Positions 1-8,371 are shown, numbered from the stretch's first letter. The stretch is 64,000 nucleotides of DNA from Paracoccus haematequi (GCA_945881965.1 CAMCVS010000004.1:62001-126000), one strand, 5' to 3'. The notes: generated by a model not told the origin, from the sequence alone. A program made the numbers and translations.

Positions 1-62
1 ACAGCCTGCCGAAAACCGCGACCGGCAAGATTCAGCGGTTCAAGCTGCGCGAGCCCGCCTGA
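1..62 (+). CDS. C-terminal end of an acyl/aryl-CoA ligase (probably benzoate-CoA ligase)
   Basis: Only the last 19 codons are in the window; the reading frame begins at base 3 and stops with TGA at 60-62. The residues PKTATGKIQRFKLR match the C-terminal A10 motif of adenylate-forming (ANL) ligases, whose Lys (in TGK) takes part in adenylation. The position directly before a box cluster suggests benzoate-CoA ligase, which would supply the benzoyl-CoA used by BoxA and BoxB. The substrate is an inference because the binding domain is outside the window. The stop overlaps the next ATG by one base, so the two genes are likely co-transcribed. Confidence 0.8.
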   Translation, partial: SLPKTATGKIQRFKLREPA

Positions 63-862
63 TGTGGGGTGATCCTTTCGTCACGGTCGCGGGCAAACGG
101 TTGGAAATGCTCTTTGCCGGGTCGCCCGATGCGCCCACGCTGGTGCTGCTGCACGAGGGGTTGGGGTCAGCGGGGCTGTGGCGCGATTTTCCCGAACGGC
201 TGGCGGCAGTGACCGGGTTTGGCGTGCTGGCTTATTCCCGCGCGGGTTATGGCCAGTCTGATGCTGCCCTTCTGCCCCGCCCGCTGGACTACATGACGCG
301 TGAGGCGGTGGATGTGCTGCCCCATGTTCTGGATGCGGCGGGAGTGCAGCGCGGCGTGCTGCTGGGCCATTCCGACGGCGCGACGATTGCGGCGATCTAT
401 GCGGGATCCGTGTCGGATATGCGGGTGCGGGGCGTGATCCTGATGGCACCGCATTTCTTTACCGAGCCGATGGGGCTGGCGGAAATCGCCCGCGCCAAGG
501 TGGCGTTTGAAACGGGCGACCTGCGCGCGCGACTGGCGCGGCACCATGCCGACCCGGACAACGCCTTTCGTGGTTGGAACGATGCCTGGCTGGACCCGCG
601 TTTCACCGATTGGAACGTGGCCGATGTGATCGACTATTGGCGCATCCCCGCCTTGGTCATTCAGGGGCGCGATGACCCCTATGGCACGCTGGCGCAGGTG
701 ACCGAGGTGGAAACCCGCAGCTATGCGCCGGTTGATACCGCCATTCTGGACAACTGCCGCCACGCCCCGCATCTGGAACAGCCTGATCTGGTGCTGGCCC
801 ATGTCGCCGAATTCTGCGCCCGGCTGGAACGGATCGAGGCGGCCGAGGTCACACTTGCCTGA
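62..862 (+). CDS. alpha/beta hydrolase of the box operon
   Basis: A 266-residue protein with the alpha/beta-hydrolase fold. The oxyanion-hole strand is LVLLHEGLG (about 27-35), the nucleophile elbow is GHSDG with Ser104, the acid is Asp204 or Asp205 in QGRDDPYG, and the base is His234 in CRHAPHLE. These are family features that can be seen directly. ATG overlaps the ligase stop as TGATG, so translation is probably coupled. In box clusters such hydrolases are thought to act on lactones or thioesters formed after ring opening, but the substrate cannot be read from the sequence. No signal peptide is visible, so it should be cytoplasmic. Confidence 0.85.
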   Translation: MWGDPFVTVAGKRLEMLFAGSPDAPTLVLLHEGLGSAGLWRDFPERLAAVTGFGVLAYSRAGYGQSDAALLPRPLDYMTREAVDVLPHVLDAAGVQRGVLLGHSDGATIAAIYAGSVSDMRVRGVILMAPHFFTEPMGLAEIARAKVAFETGDLRARLARHHADPDNAFRGWNDAWLDPRFTDWNVADVIDYWRIPALVIQGRDDPYGTLAQVTEVETRSYAPVDTAILDNCRHAPHLEQPDLVLAHVAEFCARLERIEAAEVTLA

Positions 863-1256
863 CCCTTATGTGCCCGGTGTCACCGAAAGGCCGGAACAGG
901 GTCTATATGATGCCATCCGCGACACCGCCCAACCCGGCATGACGCCCGCGGCGCTGGCGCGATGTGACGCTTTCCGCACCGGGCTGCACTACCTGCATAC
1001 CGGCTGGTTCTGGGAAGCGCATGAGGTGCTGGAACCTGTCTGGATGGCCTGCCCTCCCAATTCCCGTGAACGCGCGCTGTGCCGCGCGCTGATCCAGTTG
1101 GCAAATGCGCGGCTCAAGGCGAGAATGGGCAAGCCACAGGCCGCCGCGCGGTTGCGGGCCGAGGTCACGGTGATTCTGGATGGGTTGGGGGCGGCGCCGG
1201 TGATGGGGCTTGATCCAGAGTTGGTGCGAGGATATCTCGGTAAAGATGTGATATAG
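855..1256 (+). CDS. DUF309 family protein
   Basis: I place the start at TTG 855, which gives 133 residues and overlaps the hydrolase stop by 8 bases; a GAGG run lies a short way upstream. The open frame continues further 5' but only as a shadow of the hydrolase gene. The core reads GWFWEAHEVLEPVW followed by a helix with ALIQLANARLK, which is the signature of DUF309 (small helical proteins with an H-E pair suggestive of metal or substrate binding). Function is unknown. It is translated with the upstream hydrolase and ends right before the boxC control region, so it belongs to the upstream transcript. Confidence 0.7.
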   Translation: MPDPYVPGVTERPEQGLYDAIRDTAQPGMTPAALARCDAFRTGLHYLHTGWFWEAHEVLEPVWMACPPNSRERALCRALIQLANARLKARMGKPQAAARLRAEVTVILDGLGAAPVMGLDPELVRGYLGKDVI

Positions 1257-1311
1257 TGCATAAACTGGCGGATGACTGACGGTTTTTCCAGATTATCTGC
1301 ACTATCATGCA
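1257..1311 (+). promoter_or_regulatory. TGCA direct repeats upstream of boxC: candidate BoxR operator
   Basis: TGCA occurs at 1257-1260, 1298-1301 and 1308-1311. The last two are direct repeats separated by exactly six bases, and the first lies 41 bases further upstream, so all three fall on about the same face of the helix. BzdR, and its relative BoxR, are known to bind TGCA direct repeats with 6-nt spacers. A further TGCA lies at 6494-6497, just before boxR. Binding here is inferred. Confidence 0.5.
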
Positions 1312-1382
1312 ATTTTTGCTTTGCGACGACACAGAAACCCCGTATCGTTTCACCAATGACGGCTTCCGGGGAGGAAACCCAC

Positions 1383-3041
1383 GTGACCAAGGTTATCGAC
1401 TTTCAGACAGATCCGACGCGCTATCGCCATTGGCGGGTGGACTATGACGGCGCGATCGCGACGCTGTTCATGGATGTCGATGAAAACGGCGGGCTGTTCG
1501 ACGGCTATCAGTTGAAACTGAACAGCTATGATCTGGGCGTCGATATCGAACTGAACGATGTCGTGCAGCGGATGCGGTTCGAACATCCCGAGGTCAAGGT
1601 TGTGGTGCTGAAATCCGGCAAGGATCGGGTCTTTTGCGCCGGGGCCAACATCCGGATGCTTGGCGGGGCGAGCCATGCGCACAAGGTGAATTTCTGCAAG
1701 TTCACCAACGAGACACGGAATGCCTTTGAGGCAGCCGAGGCGGAAAGCGGCCAGAAATACATCGCCGCCATTCGCGGGGCCTGTGCCGGGGGCGGCTATG
1801 AACTGGCGCTGGCGTGCAACTACATCATGCTGACGGATGACAGCACGTCGAACGTGGCGTTGCCCGAGGTGCCGCTGTTGGCCGTGCTGCCGGGAACGGG
1901 CGGCCTGACCCGCGTGACCGACAAGCGCAAGGTGCGGCGTGATCTGGCGGATGTGTTCTGTTCGGTCGAAGAAGGCGTGAAGGGCAAGCGCGCTGTCGAT
2001 TGGCGGCTGGTTGATGAAGTGGCCCCCAACAGCAAATTCGACACTGTTGTGGCCGAACGCGCCGCTGAATTTGCCGGGGCGCTGCCCACCAAAGCCGCGC
2101 GCGGCATCACACTTGGCCCGCTGGCGCGCACGATCCATGCCGATGGGTCACTGTCCTACAGCCTTGTCGAGGCCACGGTTGACCGTACAAATCGCCGCGT
2201 GACGATTACTCTGAACGGCCCCGACCGCGATGTGCCCGCATCAGTCGATGCGCTGGTGGCCGAAGGCGATCAAGCGTGGCTGCTGCGGCTGGCGCGCGAA
2301 TTCGAAGATGCGATCCTGCATCTGCGCCTGAACGAGATGGAGGCGGGGCTGTGGGCGTTCCGCACGCAAGGCGCGGCAGATGCCGTGCTGGCGCACGAGG
2401 CGTTCCTGCTGGCAAACCGCGCGCATTGGCTGGCCAACGAAACGCTGACTTATTGGAAACGCGTGATGAAGCGGGTCGATGTCACGTCACGGTCCATCGT
2501 GACGCTGGTGGAACATGGCAGCTGTTTTGCCGGGCCGCTGGCGGAACTGATCTGGGCGGGCGACCGCAGCTATATGATGGACGGCGAATTTGACGGCGAC
2601 AATCGCCCGATGGCGGCGATTACGCTGTCCCCCGGCAATTTCGGCCCCTATCCGATGGGCAATGACCTGACGCGGTTGCAGACCCGGTTCCTTGCCGATC
2701 CCGACCATGTCACCGCCTTGCAGGATCATATCGGGGTGGCGCTTGATGCGGATCAGGCGCGCGCTCTGGGCCTGACCACATTCGTCTTTGACGACATCGA
2801 CTGGGAAGACGAAATCCGCATCTTCATGGAGGAACGCGCGTCCTTCAGCCCCGATGCGATGACCGGGATGGAGGCGAACCTGCGCTTTGCCGGCCCCGAA
2901 ACGATGGAGACGCGGATTTTCGGGCGGCTGACCGCCTGGCAGAACTGGATCTTCATTCGCCCGAACGCCACCGGCACGGATGGTGCCTTGCAGCGTTATG
3001 GGTCGGGCCAGCGCGGCGATTACAGCATGCAGCGCGTCTGA
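1383..3041 (+). CDS. boxC: benzoyl-CoA-dihydrodiol lyase BoxC (2,3-epoxybenzoyl-CoA dihydrolase)
   Basis: GTG 1383 is chosen because a strong GGGGAGGAAA lies at about 1369-1378, and it gives 552 residues, the usual BoxC size; ATG 1356 is an alternative. The enzyme opens 2,3-epoxybenzoyl-CoA hydrolytically to 3,4-dehydroadipyl-CoA semialdehyde and formate. It is a long crotonase-superfamily member: FCAGANIRMLGG and GACAGGGYELALACNY form the oxyanion hole and active-site loop, followed by LPEVPLLAVLPGTGGLTR. A second crotonase-like half follows. It sits upstream of boxB and boxA and would act directly after them. Confidence 0.93.
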   Translation: MTKVIDFQTDPTRYRHWRVDYDGAIATLFMDVDENGGLFDGYQLKLNSYDLGVDIELNDVVQRMRFEHPEVKVVVLKSGKDRVFCAGANIRMLGGASHAHKVNFCKFTNETRNAFEAAEAESGQKYIAAIRGACAGGGYELALACNYIMLTDDSTSNVALPEVPLLAVLPGTGGLTRVTDKRKVRRDLADVFCSVEEGVKGKRAVDWRLVDEVAPNSKFDTVVAERAAEFAGALPTKAARGITLGPLARTIHADGSLSYSLVEATVDRTNRRVTITLNGPDRDVPASVDALVAEGDQAWLLRLAREFEDAILHLRLNEMEAGLWAFRTQGAADAVLAHEAFLLANRAHWLANETLTYWKRVMKRVDVTSRSIVTLVEHGSCFAGPLAELIWAGDRSYMMDGEFDGDNRPMAAITLSPGNFGPYPMGNDLTRLQTRFLADPDHVTALQDHIGVALDADQARALGLTTFVFDDIDWEDEIRIFMEERASFSPDAMTGMEANLRFAGPETMETRIFGRLTAWQNWIFIRPNATGTDGALQRYGSGQRGDYSMQRV

Positions 3042-3052
3042 TGCACATCAGC

Positions 3053-3128
3053 GGTGGGTCAATGACCCACCCTACGGGTCCCGGCGACGGTCGGTCCCGC
3101 AACCTGTAGGGTGGATCATTGATCCACC
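3053..3128. repeat. paired palindromic (REP-like) element between boxC and boxB
   Basis: Two related perfect palindromes flank a short centre: GGTGGGTCAATGACCCACC at 3053-3071 (8-bp stem) and GGTGGATCATTGATCCACC at 3110-3128 (9-bp stem). Between them CCACCCTACGG (from about 3067) and CTGTAGGGTGG (3104-3114) are again near-perfect inverted repeats, so the whole unit can fold as one large cruciform. The doublet layout resembles REP/BIME intergenic repeats. It lies inside the box operon and could protect or terminate the boxC transcript. Confidence 0.6.
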
Positions 3129-3146
3129 ATTCCCATGGAGGCTAAT

Positions 3147-4598
3147 ATGCTTGACCTGATCAATGTCTCTTACGACTCGCTTATCCCCAACAACGTCGGC
3201 CTTAGCACCGACAAGCGGGTGCTGAAGGCGCTGGAAAAATGGCACCCCGGTTACATCAATTGGTGGAATGACCTGATCCCCGACAATTTCCAGAAATCGC
3301 TGGTGTATCTGCGCACCGCCGTATCGGTGGACCCGAAAGGCTGGGCGAAATTCGACTATGTCAAGATGCCGGATTACCGCTGGGGTATCCTCTTGGCCCC
3401 GCAGGTCGAAGGCCGCACCATCCCCTGCGGCGAACATGCCGGACAGCCCGCCTGGCAGGAAGTGCCCGGCGAATACCGCAACATGCTCAAGCGGTTGATC
3501 GTGATTCAGGGCGATACCGAGCCGGCCTCGGTCGAACAGCAGCGGTTCCTCGGCCGCACCGCGCCGTCGCTTTATGACATGCGCAACCTGTTTCAGGTCA
3601 ATGTCGAGGAAGGCCGCCACCTGTGGGCGATGGTTTACCTGTTACACAAGTATTTCGGCGCGGATGGCCGGGAAGAGGCGGATGACCTGCTGCGCCGTCA
3701 GTCCGGGTCGGACGAGGCCCCGCGCATGTTGGGTGCGTTCAACGAGGAAACGCCCGACTGGCTGTCGTTCTTCATGTTCACCTATTTCACCGACCGCGAC
3801 GGCAAGATGCAGTTGGAAAGCTTGGCACAGTCCGGGTTTGACCCGATGTCACGCACCTGCCGGTTCATGCTGACCGAAGAGGCGCACCATATGTTCGTCG
3901 GCGAAACTGGCGTGGGGCGCACCATTGAACGCACCTGTCAGGCGATGGTCGCCGCCGGGATCGACGACCCCCATGACATCGCCCGCATCCGCGCGCTGGG
4001 CGTGATCGACCTGCCGACGATCCAGAAAAAGCTGAACCTGCATTATACGCTGTCGCTGGACCTGTTCGGGCAAGAGGTATCGACCAACGCCGCCAATGCG
4101 TTCAACTCGGGCATCAAGGGCCGGTATATGGAAAGCCGCATCGACGATGACCACCGGCTGACCAATGCCACCTATCCGGTCTGGGACATGGTGGATGGCA
4201 AGCTGACCCGCCACGAGGTGCCCGCCCTGACCGCCATCAACATGCGCCTGCGCGACGATTACACCCGCGACGCGGCGGGCGGCATCGGGCGCTGGAACAA
4301 GATCATCGAAAAGATGGGCGTGGCGTTCGAGATGAAACTGCCGCACGAGGCGTTCAACCGCCGCATCGGTGTGTTCGCGAACCATACCTTCGATCCGCAG
4401 GGCAACCTGATTTCGCAGGCGGTGTTTGATGCGGGGGCCAAGGATTGGCTGCCGACACGCGCGGATGGCGATTTCATCCAGTCGCTGATGAAGCCCTGCT
4501 ATGAACCCGGCCAATATGCCGGTTGGATCGCTGCACCCAAAGTGGGCATCGACAACAAGCCGGGCGATTTCGAATACGTCAAACTGCACATGGCGTAA
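3147..4598 (+). CDS. boxB: benzoyl-CoA 2,3-epoxidase subunit BoxB (di-iron oxygenase)
   Basis: BoxB inserts oxygen into benzoyl-CoA to form 2,3-epoxybenzoyl-CoA with electrons from BoxA. ATG 3147 is preferred over the in-frame ATG 3135 because GGAGG at 3137-3141 is correctly spaced for it; this gives 483 residues, as expected. Di-iron-type motifs are visible as VNVEEGRHLWAMVYLLH and LTEEAHHMFVGETG, each supplying Glu and His ligands on helices. The N-terminus and the YINWWNDLIPDNFQ segment are typical of the family. It is cytoplasmic and part of the box operon. Confidence 0.94.
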   Translation: MLDLINVSYDSLIPNNVGLSTDKRVLKALEKWHPGYINWWNDLIPDNFQKSLVYLRTAVSVDPKGWAKFDYVKMPDYRWGILLAPQVEGRTIPCGEHAGQPAWQEVPGEYRNMLKRLIVIQGDTEPASVEQQRFLGRTAPSLYDMRNLFQVNVEEGRHLWAMVYLLHKYFGADGREEADDLLRRQSGSDEAPRMLGAFNEETPDWLSFFMFTYFTDRDGKMQLESLAQSGFDPMSRTCRFMLTEEAHHMFVGETGVGRTIERTCQAMVAAGIDDPHDIARIRALGVIDLPTIQKKLNLHYTLSLDLFGQEVSTNAANAFNSGIKGRYMESRIDDDHRLTNATYPVWDMVDGKLTRHEVPALTAINMRLRDDYTRDAAGGIGRWNKIIEKMGVAFEMKLPHEAFNRRIGVFANHTFDPQGNLISQAVFDAGAKDWLPTRADGDFIQSLMKPCYEPGQYAGWIAAPKVGIDNKPGDFEYVKLHMA

Positions 4599-4684
4599 TC
4601 GCAGGTTCGTCCGCCGGTTTGGGCTAGGCCCGAATCGGCGGCGGGCGTAAACTCACCGTGACACCGGTGGCAAAGGATAACCCC

Positions 4685-4855
4685 ATGTTGACCCAACGCA
4701 GCATCGCCCATGCCCCGCGCACGACCGCGCTGGCGCAGGATATGTCCCGCATGGCCACCACCTGCATCGGCTGCACCGATTGCGGCGGTTTGTGTCAGGC
4801 GGTGATCGAGGTGGTGGTGCTGCCGCAGGTCATCCTGCACCCTCAGGGAAACTGA
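4685..4855 (+). CDS. 56-residue cysteine-rich protein of unknown function
   Basis: ATG 4685 opens a 56-codon frame whose stop TGA (4853-4855) overlaps the boxA ATG at 4855 by one base, a sign of a real, translationally coupled gene. The centre reads CIGCTDCGGLC, a CxxCxxCxxxC pattern like half of a [4Fe-4S] ferredoxin site or a small metal site; a hydrophobic tail (AVIEVVVLPQVIL) follows. I do not recognise a named family. Its place between the oxygenase and the iron-sulfur reductase suggests, by inference only, a role in BoxA/BoxB electron transfer or cluster assembly. Confidence 0.6.
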   Translation: MLTQRSIAHAPRTTALAQDMSRMATTCIGCTDCGGLCQAVIEVVVLPQVILHPQGN

Positions 4856-6042
4856 TGAACCAGCCCGTCAAGCAGCACCTGATCGACCCGGAAATCTGCA
4901 TCCGCTGTTATACCTGCGAAATGTCCTGTCCCATTCAGGCCATCACGCATGACGACAACAATGTCGTGGTGGATGCGGATAAATGCAATTTCTGCATGGA
5001 TTGCATCCCGGTCTGCCCTACCGGGTCGATCGACGAATGGCGCGTGGTGGCCGCGCCCTACACGCTGGAGGAACAGTTCGGGTTCACCGAACTGCCGCCG
5101 CAAGAGGATCTGGGGCAGGACGAGGCGGCAACAGGTCTGGAAGCGCTGGATGATGCCATGGCCGCCCTGCTGGCCGACGCGCACAAAGGCGCAGGCGGCA
5201 AGGCGCGGGCACCGGTCAGCGCGTCCAAGCCTTCGGTCAACATGTATAACCTCAGCAAGCCTGCGGTGGCCCGTGTGCAGGGAAATTACCGTTTGACCGA
5301 TGACGACGGGCACGATGTGCGCCACATCATCCTTGATTTCGGCGCGCAGCCGTTTCCGGTGCTGGAAGGGCAATCCATCGGCGTCACCCCCCCCGGTCTG
5401 GACAAGGACGGTAAACCGCACCTGCCGCGGCTTTATTCCGTGTCCAGCCCGCGCGATGGCGAACGCCCGCATTACAACAACCTGTCGCTGACCGTGAAAC
5501 GCGACGCGGGCGGCATTTGTTCCAATTACCTGTGCGACCTGCAAAAGGGCGACGAGGTGCGCGTGACCGGGCCGTTCGGGGCAACCTTCCTGATGCCGGA
5601 TGATCCTGATGCGCGGATGCTGATGATCTGCACCGGCACCGGGTCTGCGCCGATGCGGGCGTTCACCATGCGGCGGCAGCGCACGGTGGGCGCGCGGAAC
5701 GGTGGGATGGTGATGTTCTTTGGCGCGCGCGCGCCGGGGTCGCTGCCGTATTTTGGCCCCTTGGCCAAGGTGCCGGAAACCCTATTGCACAAGCATCTGG
5801 TCTATAGCCGCGCCGACGGCCAGCCGCGCGAATATGTGCAGGACCGCCTGCGCACTGAGGAAGACGCAGTGGCCGAAATGTTGCAGGACCCGCGAACCCA
5901 TATCTACATCTGCGGTCTGCGCGGGATGGAGGAGGGCGTGGAGCAGGCCTTCACCAATATCGCGGAGTCCTTTGGCCAAAGCTGGGCCGCGCTGCGCGAT
6001 ACCTTGCGCAATGACGGCCGCTATCACGTCGAGACGTATTGA
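4855..6042 (+). CDS. boxA: benzoyl-CoA 2,3-epoxidase reductase subunit BoxA
   Basis: A 395-residue NADPH-dependent reductase that feeds electrons to BoxB. The N-terminus carries two [4Fe-4S] ferredoxin sites, CIRCYTCEMSCP (about residues 15-26) and CNFCMDCIPVCP (about 45-56). The C-terminal half is a ferredoxin-NADP reductase module: RLYSVSSPRDGE binds FAD, CTGTGSAPMRAF binds the nicotinamide nucleotide, and YICGLRGMEEGV is the closing motif. The start is ATG 4855, overlapping the small upstream ORF; the frame extending 5' of it is a shadow. The next gene starts immediately after its stop. Confidence 0.94.
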   Translation: MNQPVKQHLIDPEICIRCYTCEMSCPIQAITHDDNNVVVDADKCNFCMDCIPVCPTGSIDEWRVVAAPYTLEEQFGFTELPPQEDLGQDEAATGLEALDDAMAALLADAHKGAGGKARAPVSASKPSVNMYNLSKPAVARVQGNYRLTDDDGHDVRHIILDFGAQPFPVLEGQSIGVTPPGLDKDGKPHLPRLYSVSSPRDGERPHYNNLSLTVKRDAGGICSNYLCDLQKGDEVRVTGPFGATFLMPDDPDARMLMICTGTGSAPMRAFTMRRQRTVGARNGGMVMFFGARAPGSLPYFGPLAKVPETLLHKHLVYSRADGQPREYVQDRLRTEEDAVAEMLQDPRTHIYICGLRGMEEGVEQAFTNIAESFGQSWAALRDTLRNDGRYHVETY

Positions 6043-6462
6043 GTGGCATTCACGCATGAAATCCGGGTGACCTGGGGCGATTGTGACCCGGCGCAGATCG
6101 CCTATACCGGTCGTATCCCATGGTTCGCGCTGGATGCGATCAACGCATGGTGGGAGCATCATCTGGGCGATGGGTGGTTCCAGATGGAACTGGACCGCAA
6201 TTTGGGCACGCCATTTGTCAACATGACCCTTGATTTCCGCGCGCCGATCACGCCGCGTCATCGGCTGATCTGTCAGGTTGCGCCGACCCGGCTTGGCGCG
6301 ACGTCGATTTCGTTCCGGGTGAACGGGTTTCAGGCGGAACGCTTGTGTTTCGAGGGGCGGTTTACCTGCGTGTTCATCGTGGCAAAGGAATTCCGCAAGA
6401 CGCCACCGCCCGCCGATATCGCCGCGATGATCCAGCCCTTGCTGGAGCCTGATCCGGTCTGA
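6043..6462 (+). CDS. hotdog-fold acyl-CoA thioesterase (4-hydroxybenzoyl-CoA thioesterase type)
   Basis: GTG 6043 follows the boxA stop without a gap; the product has 139 residues. The N-terminal VTWGDCDPAQIAYTGR matches the 4-hydroxybenzoyl-CoA thioesterase active-site motif, in which the Asp of GDCDPA attacks the thioester. In a box operon it probably hydrolyses trapped aromatic or ring-opened CoA esters and so recycles CoA. Family assignment is firm, substrate is inferred. Confidence 0.85.
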   Translation: MAFTHEIRVTWGDCDPAQIAYTGRIPWFALDAINAWWEHHLGDGWFQMELDRNLGTPFVNMTLDFRAPITPRHRLICQVAPTRLGATSISFRVNGFQAERLCFEGRFTCVFIVAKEFRKTPPPADIAAMIQPLLEPDPV

Positions 6463-6513
6463 GCCATTGCCCGCTGCTCTATGTGAATTATAATGCACAC
6501 CAGAGGGCAGTTC

Positions 6514-7389
6514 ATGACAGAGATCATCGCGCATCACGACACCGCAGAACAGGCGCTGATGAGCCGCGTTGCCGACCGGGTGCGCCGCGCGCGCGAGGCC
6601 AAGGGCATCCCGCGCCGGGTGTTGTCGGAACAATCCGGCGTGTCACCGCGATACTTGGCGCAGATCGAGGCGGGCGAGGGCAATATCTCGATCGCGTTGC
6701 TGCACCGGGTGGCCGTGGCGCTGGATCATCGAATCGAATGGCTGCTGTCCGAGGATGACCCGTTGCAAAACGAGGCTTTGCGGTTTGCTGCGCTATACCG
6801 GGCCGCGCCTGCGCCGTTGCGCGCCGAAGTGCTGGCCCGTCTGACCGCGCAGGGCAACATGCGCGCGCACCGGATCTGTCTGGTGGGCTTGCGCGGCGCG
6901 GGGAAATCCACGCTGGGGCAAAAGGCAGGCGCGGCGTTGGGTCTGCCGTTCGTTGAACTGAACCGCCAGATAGCCGATCTGGCCGGGATGCCGGTGACCG
7001 AGGTGATGGCGCTCTATGGGCAAGAGGGCTACCGCAAGCTGGAGGCCGAGGCGGTCCATCGTGTGGTTACCACGCATGACGCGCTGATCCTTGCCGTGGC
7101 GGGGGGCATCGTGGCAGAGCCCGACACCTATGCGACGCTGCTTTCGCGGTTTCACACCATCTGGCTGCGCGCCACCCCCGACGATCACATGGCGCGCGTG
7201 CGCGCTCAGGGCGACACGCGCCCGATGGCGGGCAACCCCGAAGCGATGGCGCAGTTGAAATCCATCCTGTCCTCGCGCGAGACGCTCTATGCCCGCGCCG
7301 GGGCGATGCTGGACACCTCTGGGCACAGCGAACAGCAATCGCTGACGGATCTGTTGGCATTGATCCACGCCCGCGGATTCCTATCGTGA
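6514..7389 (+). CDS. boxR: benzoyl-CoA-responsive transcriptional regulator BoxR
   Basis: A 291-residue two-domain regulator: an XRE-type helix-turn-helix at about 21-75 (RRVLSEQSGVSPRYLAQIE) and a C-terminal shikimate-kinase-like domain with the P-loop GLRGAGKST (125-133). This fusion is diagnostic for BzdR/BoxR, where the kinase-like domain binds benzoyl-CoA and releases repression. ATG 6514 is preferred to the in-frame ATG 6493, since a purine-rich gagggc lies a few bases before it. A TGCA at 6494-6497 next to the start suggests autoregulation. Its last bases overlap the next start as GTGA. Confidence 0.92.
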   Translation: MTEIIAHHDTAEQALMSRVADRVRRAREAKGIPRRVLSEQSGVSPRYLAQIEAGEGNISIALLHRVAVALDHRIEWLLSEDDPLQNEALRFAALYRAAPAPLRAEVLARLTAQGNMRAHRICLVGLRGAGKSTLGQKAGAALGLPFVELNRQIADLAGMPVTEVMALYGQEGYRKLEAEAVHRVVTTHDALILAVAGGIVAEPDTYATLLSRFHTIWLRATPDDHMARVRAQGDTRPMAGNPEAMAQLKSILSSRETLYARAGAMLDTSGHSEQQSLTDLLALIHARGFLS

Positions 7390-8351
7390 CGCCAGCGGCG
7401 CGGATTGCGGCGGCGCGTGTGCGTGAGGCGCGCCCGCTGCACCGGGTCGGGTTTGTCGGCGGGTCGGTTCTGGCGCTGGAACTCGCGGCGGCGCTGGCGC
7501 GGGGCGGAGCCGAGGTGTGGTTCGTCGAACCCGATCCGCATGACGCCGACCGGTTGCAGACGATCCTTGCGCGCGCAGGCGTGCCGATCCGGTTTGCATC
7601 TGAACTGCCGGACATGGGTATCGATCTGATCTGCGATGCGACACCGGACCCCGCCCCGCAGCAGGCACCGGTCGCGCGGCTGACGCCGGGGGCGGGTGCG
7701 GAGCTGGTGCTGGATCTGCACCGTCTGCCCGGTTTGCCGCCGCTGTTGGAAATCGGATGCAGCGCGGCGATGCCCGATCATCTGCCGCGCGCGCTGGCCT
7801 TGGCGTTGGGGGCCTGTCTGACCCTGCGGCGCGGGATGGGGGCATCGCCCGGTGCGCGGCTGCAAGGCGCTTTGTGGCGCGCGGCCGATGATCTGGTGTT
7901 GCGTGGGGCAACCTTGTGGGAAATCGACGAAGACCTGGAAGCGGCGGGTTTCGCCATCGGGCCTTATGCCGCGCAGGATCAGGACGGGCTGGACCGCGCG
8001 TTAGTCTTGCGTCGGCTGTTGGCCCCAGAGGATCAGAACCCGATCCTGCCGCGCGCCCATGCCGAGGGCCGGATTGGCCGCGCGATGGGATGGGGGTGGT
8101 ATCGGTATCCCGGTGGCGGCGGGCGCGTCATCGACCCGCTGATCGAGGATCTGGCCCGCGAGGAGGCGCGTTTCGCGCGTGTCGCGCCAGAACCGCTGAC
8201 GCGGGATGCCGTGGTGGACCGGCTGTTGCAGGCGATTGCGGACGAGATGGGCGCGCTGCGCGATCTGGCCCCTGATGCTGTAGCCCATGATGCTGTCGCC
8301 TTGGCGGCATTTCTGGCGATTGGCTGGCCACAGGATCGGGCGCTGCCATGA
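7386..8351 (+). CDS. divergent 3-hydroxyacyl-CoA dehydrogenase-like protein
   Basis: GTG 7386 overlaps the boxR stop by four bases; product 321 residues. An N-terminal Rossmann strand (RVGFVGGSVLALELAAAL then FVEPDP) fits an NAD-binding 3-hydroxyacyl-CoA dehydrogenase. The segment IDEDLEAAGFAIGPYAAQDQDGLD and GWGWYRYPGGGGRVIDP match the C-terminal dehydrogenase domain. The central region, where normal enzymes carry HFFNP with the catalytic His, reads LEIGCSAAMP instead, so activity is uncertain. It would act on ring-opened hydroxyadipyl-type CoA esters if active. Confidence 0.7.
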   Translation: MTPAARIAAARVREARPLHRVGFVGGSVLALELAAALARGGAEVWFVEPDPHDADRLQTILARAGVPIRFASELPDMGIDLICDATPDPAPQQAPVARLTPGAGAELVLDLHRLPGLPPLLEIGCSAAMPDHLPRALALALGACLTLRRGMGASPGARLQGALWRAADDLVLRGATLWEIDEDLEAAGFAIGPYAAQDQDGLDRALVLRRLLAPEDQNPILPRAHAEGRIGRAMGWGWYRYPGGGGRVIDPLIEDLAREEARFARVAPEPLTRDAVVDRLLQAIADEMGALRDLAPDAVAHDAVALAAFLAIGWPQDRALP

Positions 8352-8371
8352 AACACCTCGCCTTTTATCCG

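Noticed and set aside
1272-1382. 37-codon N-terminal extension of BoxC
   Set aside because: It covers the putative operator region, lacks family similarity, and a strong ribosome-binding site stands before GTG 1383.
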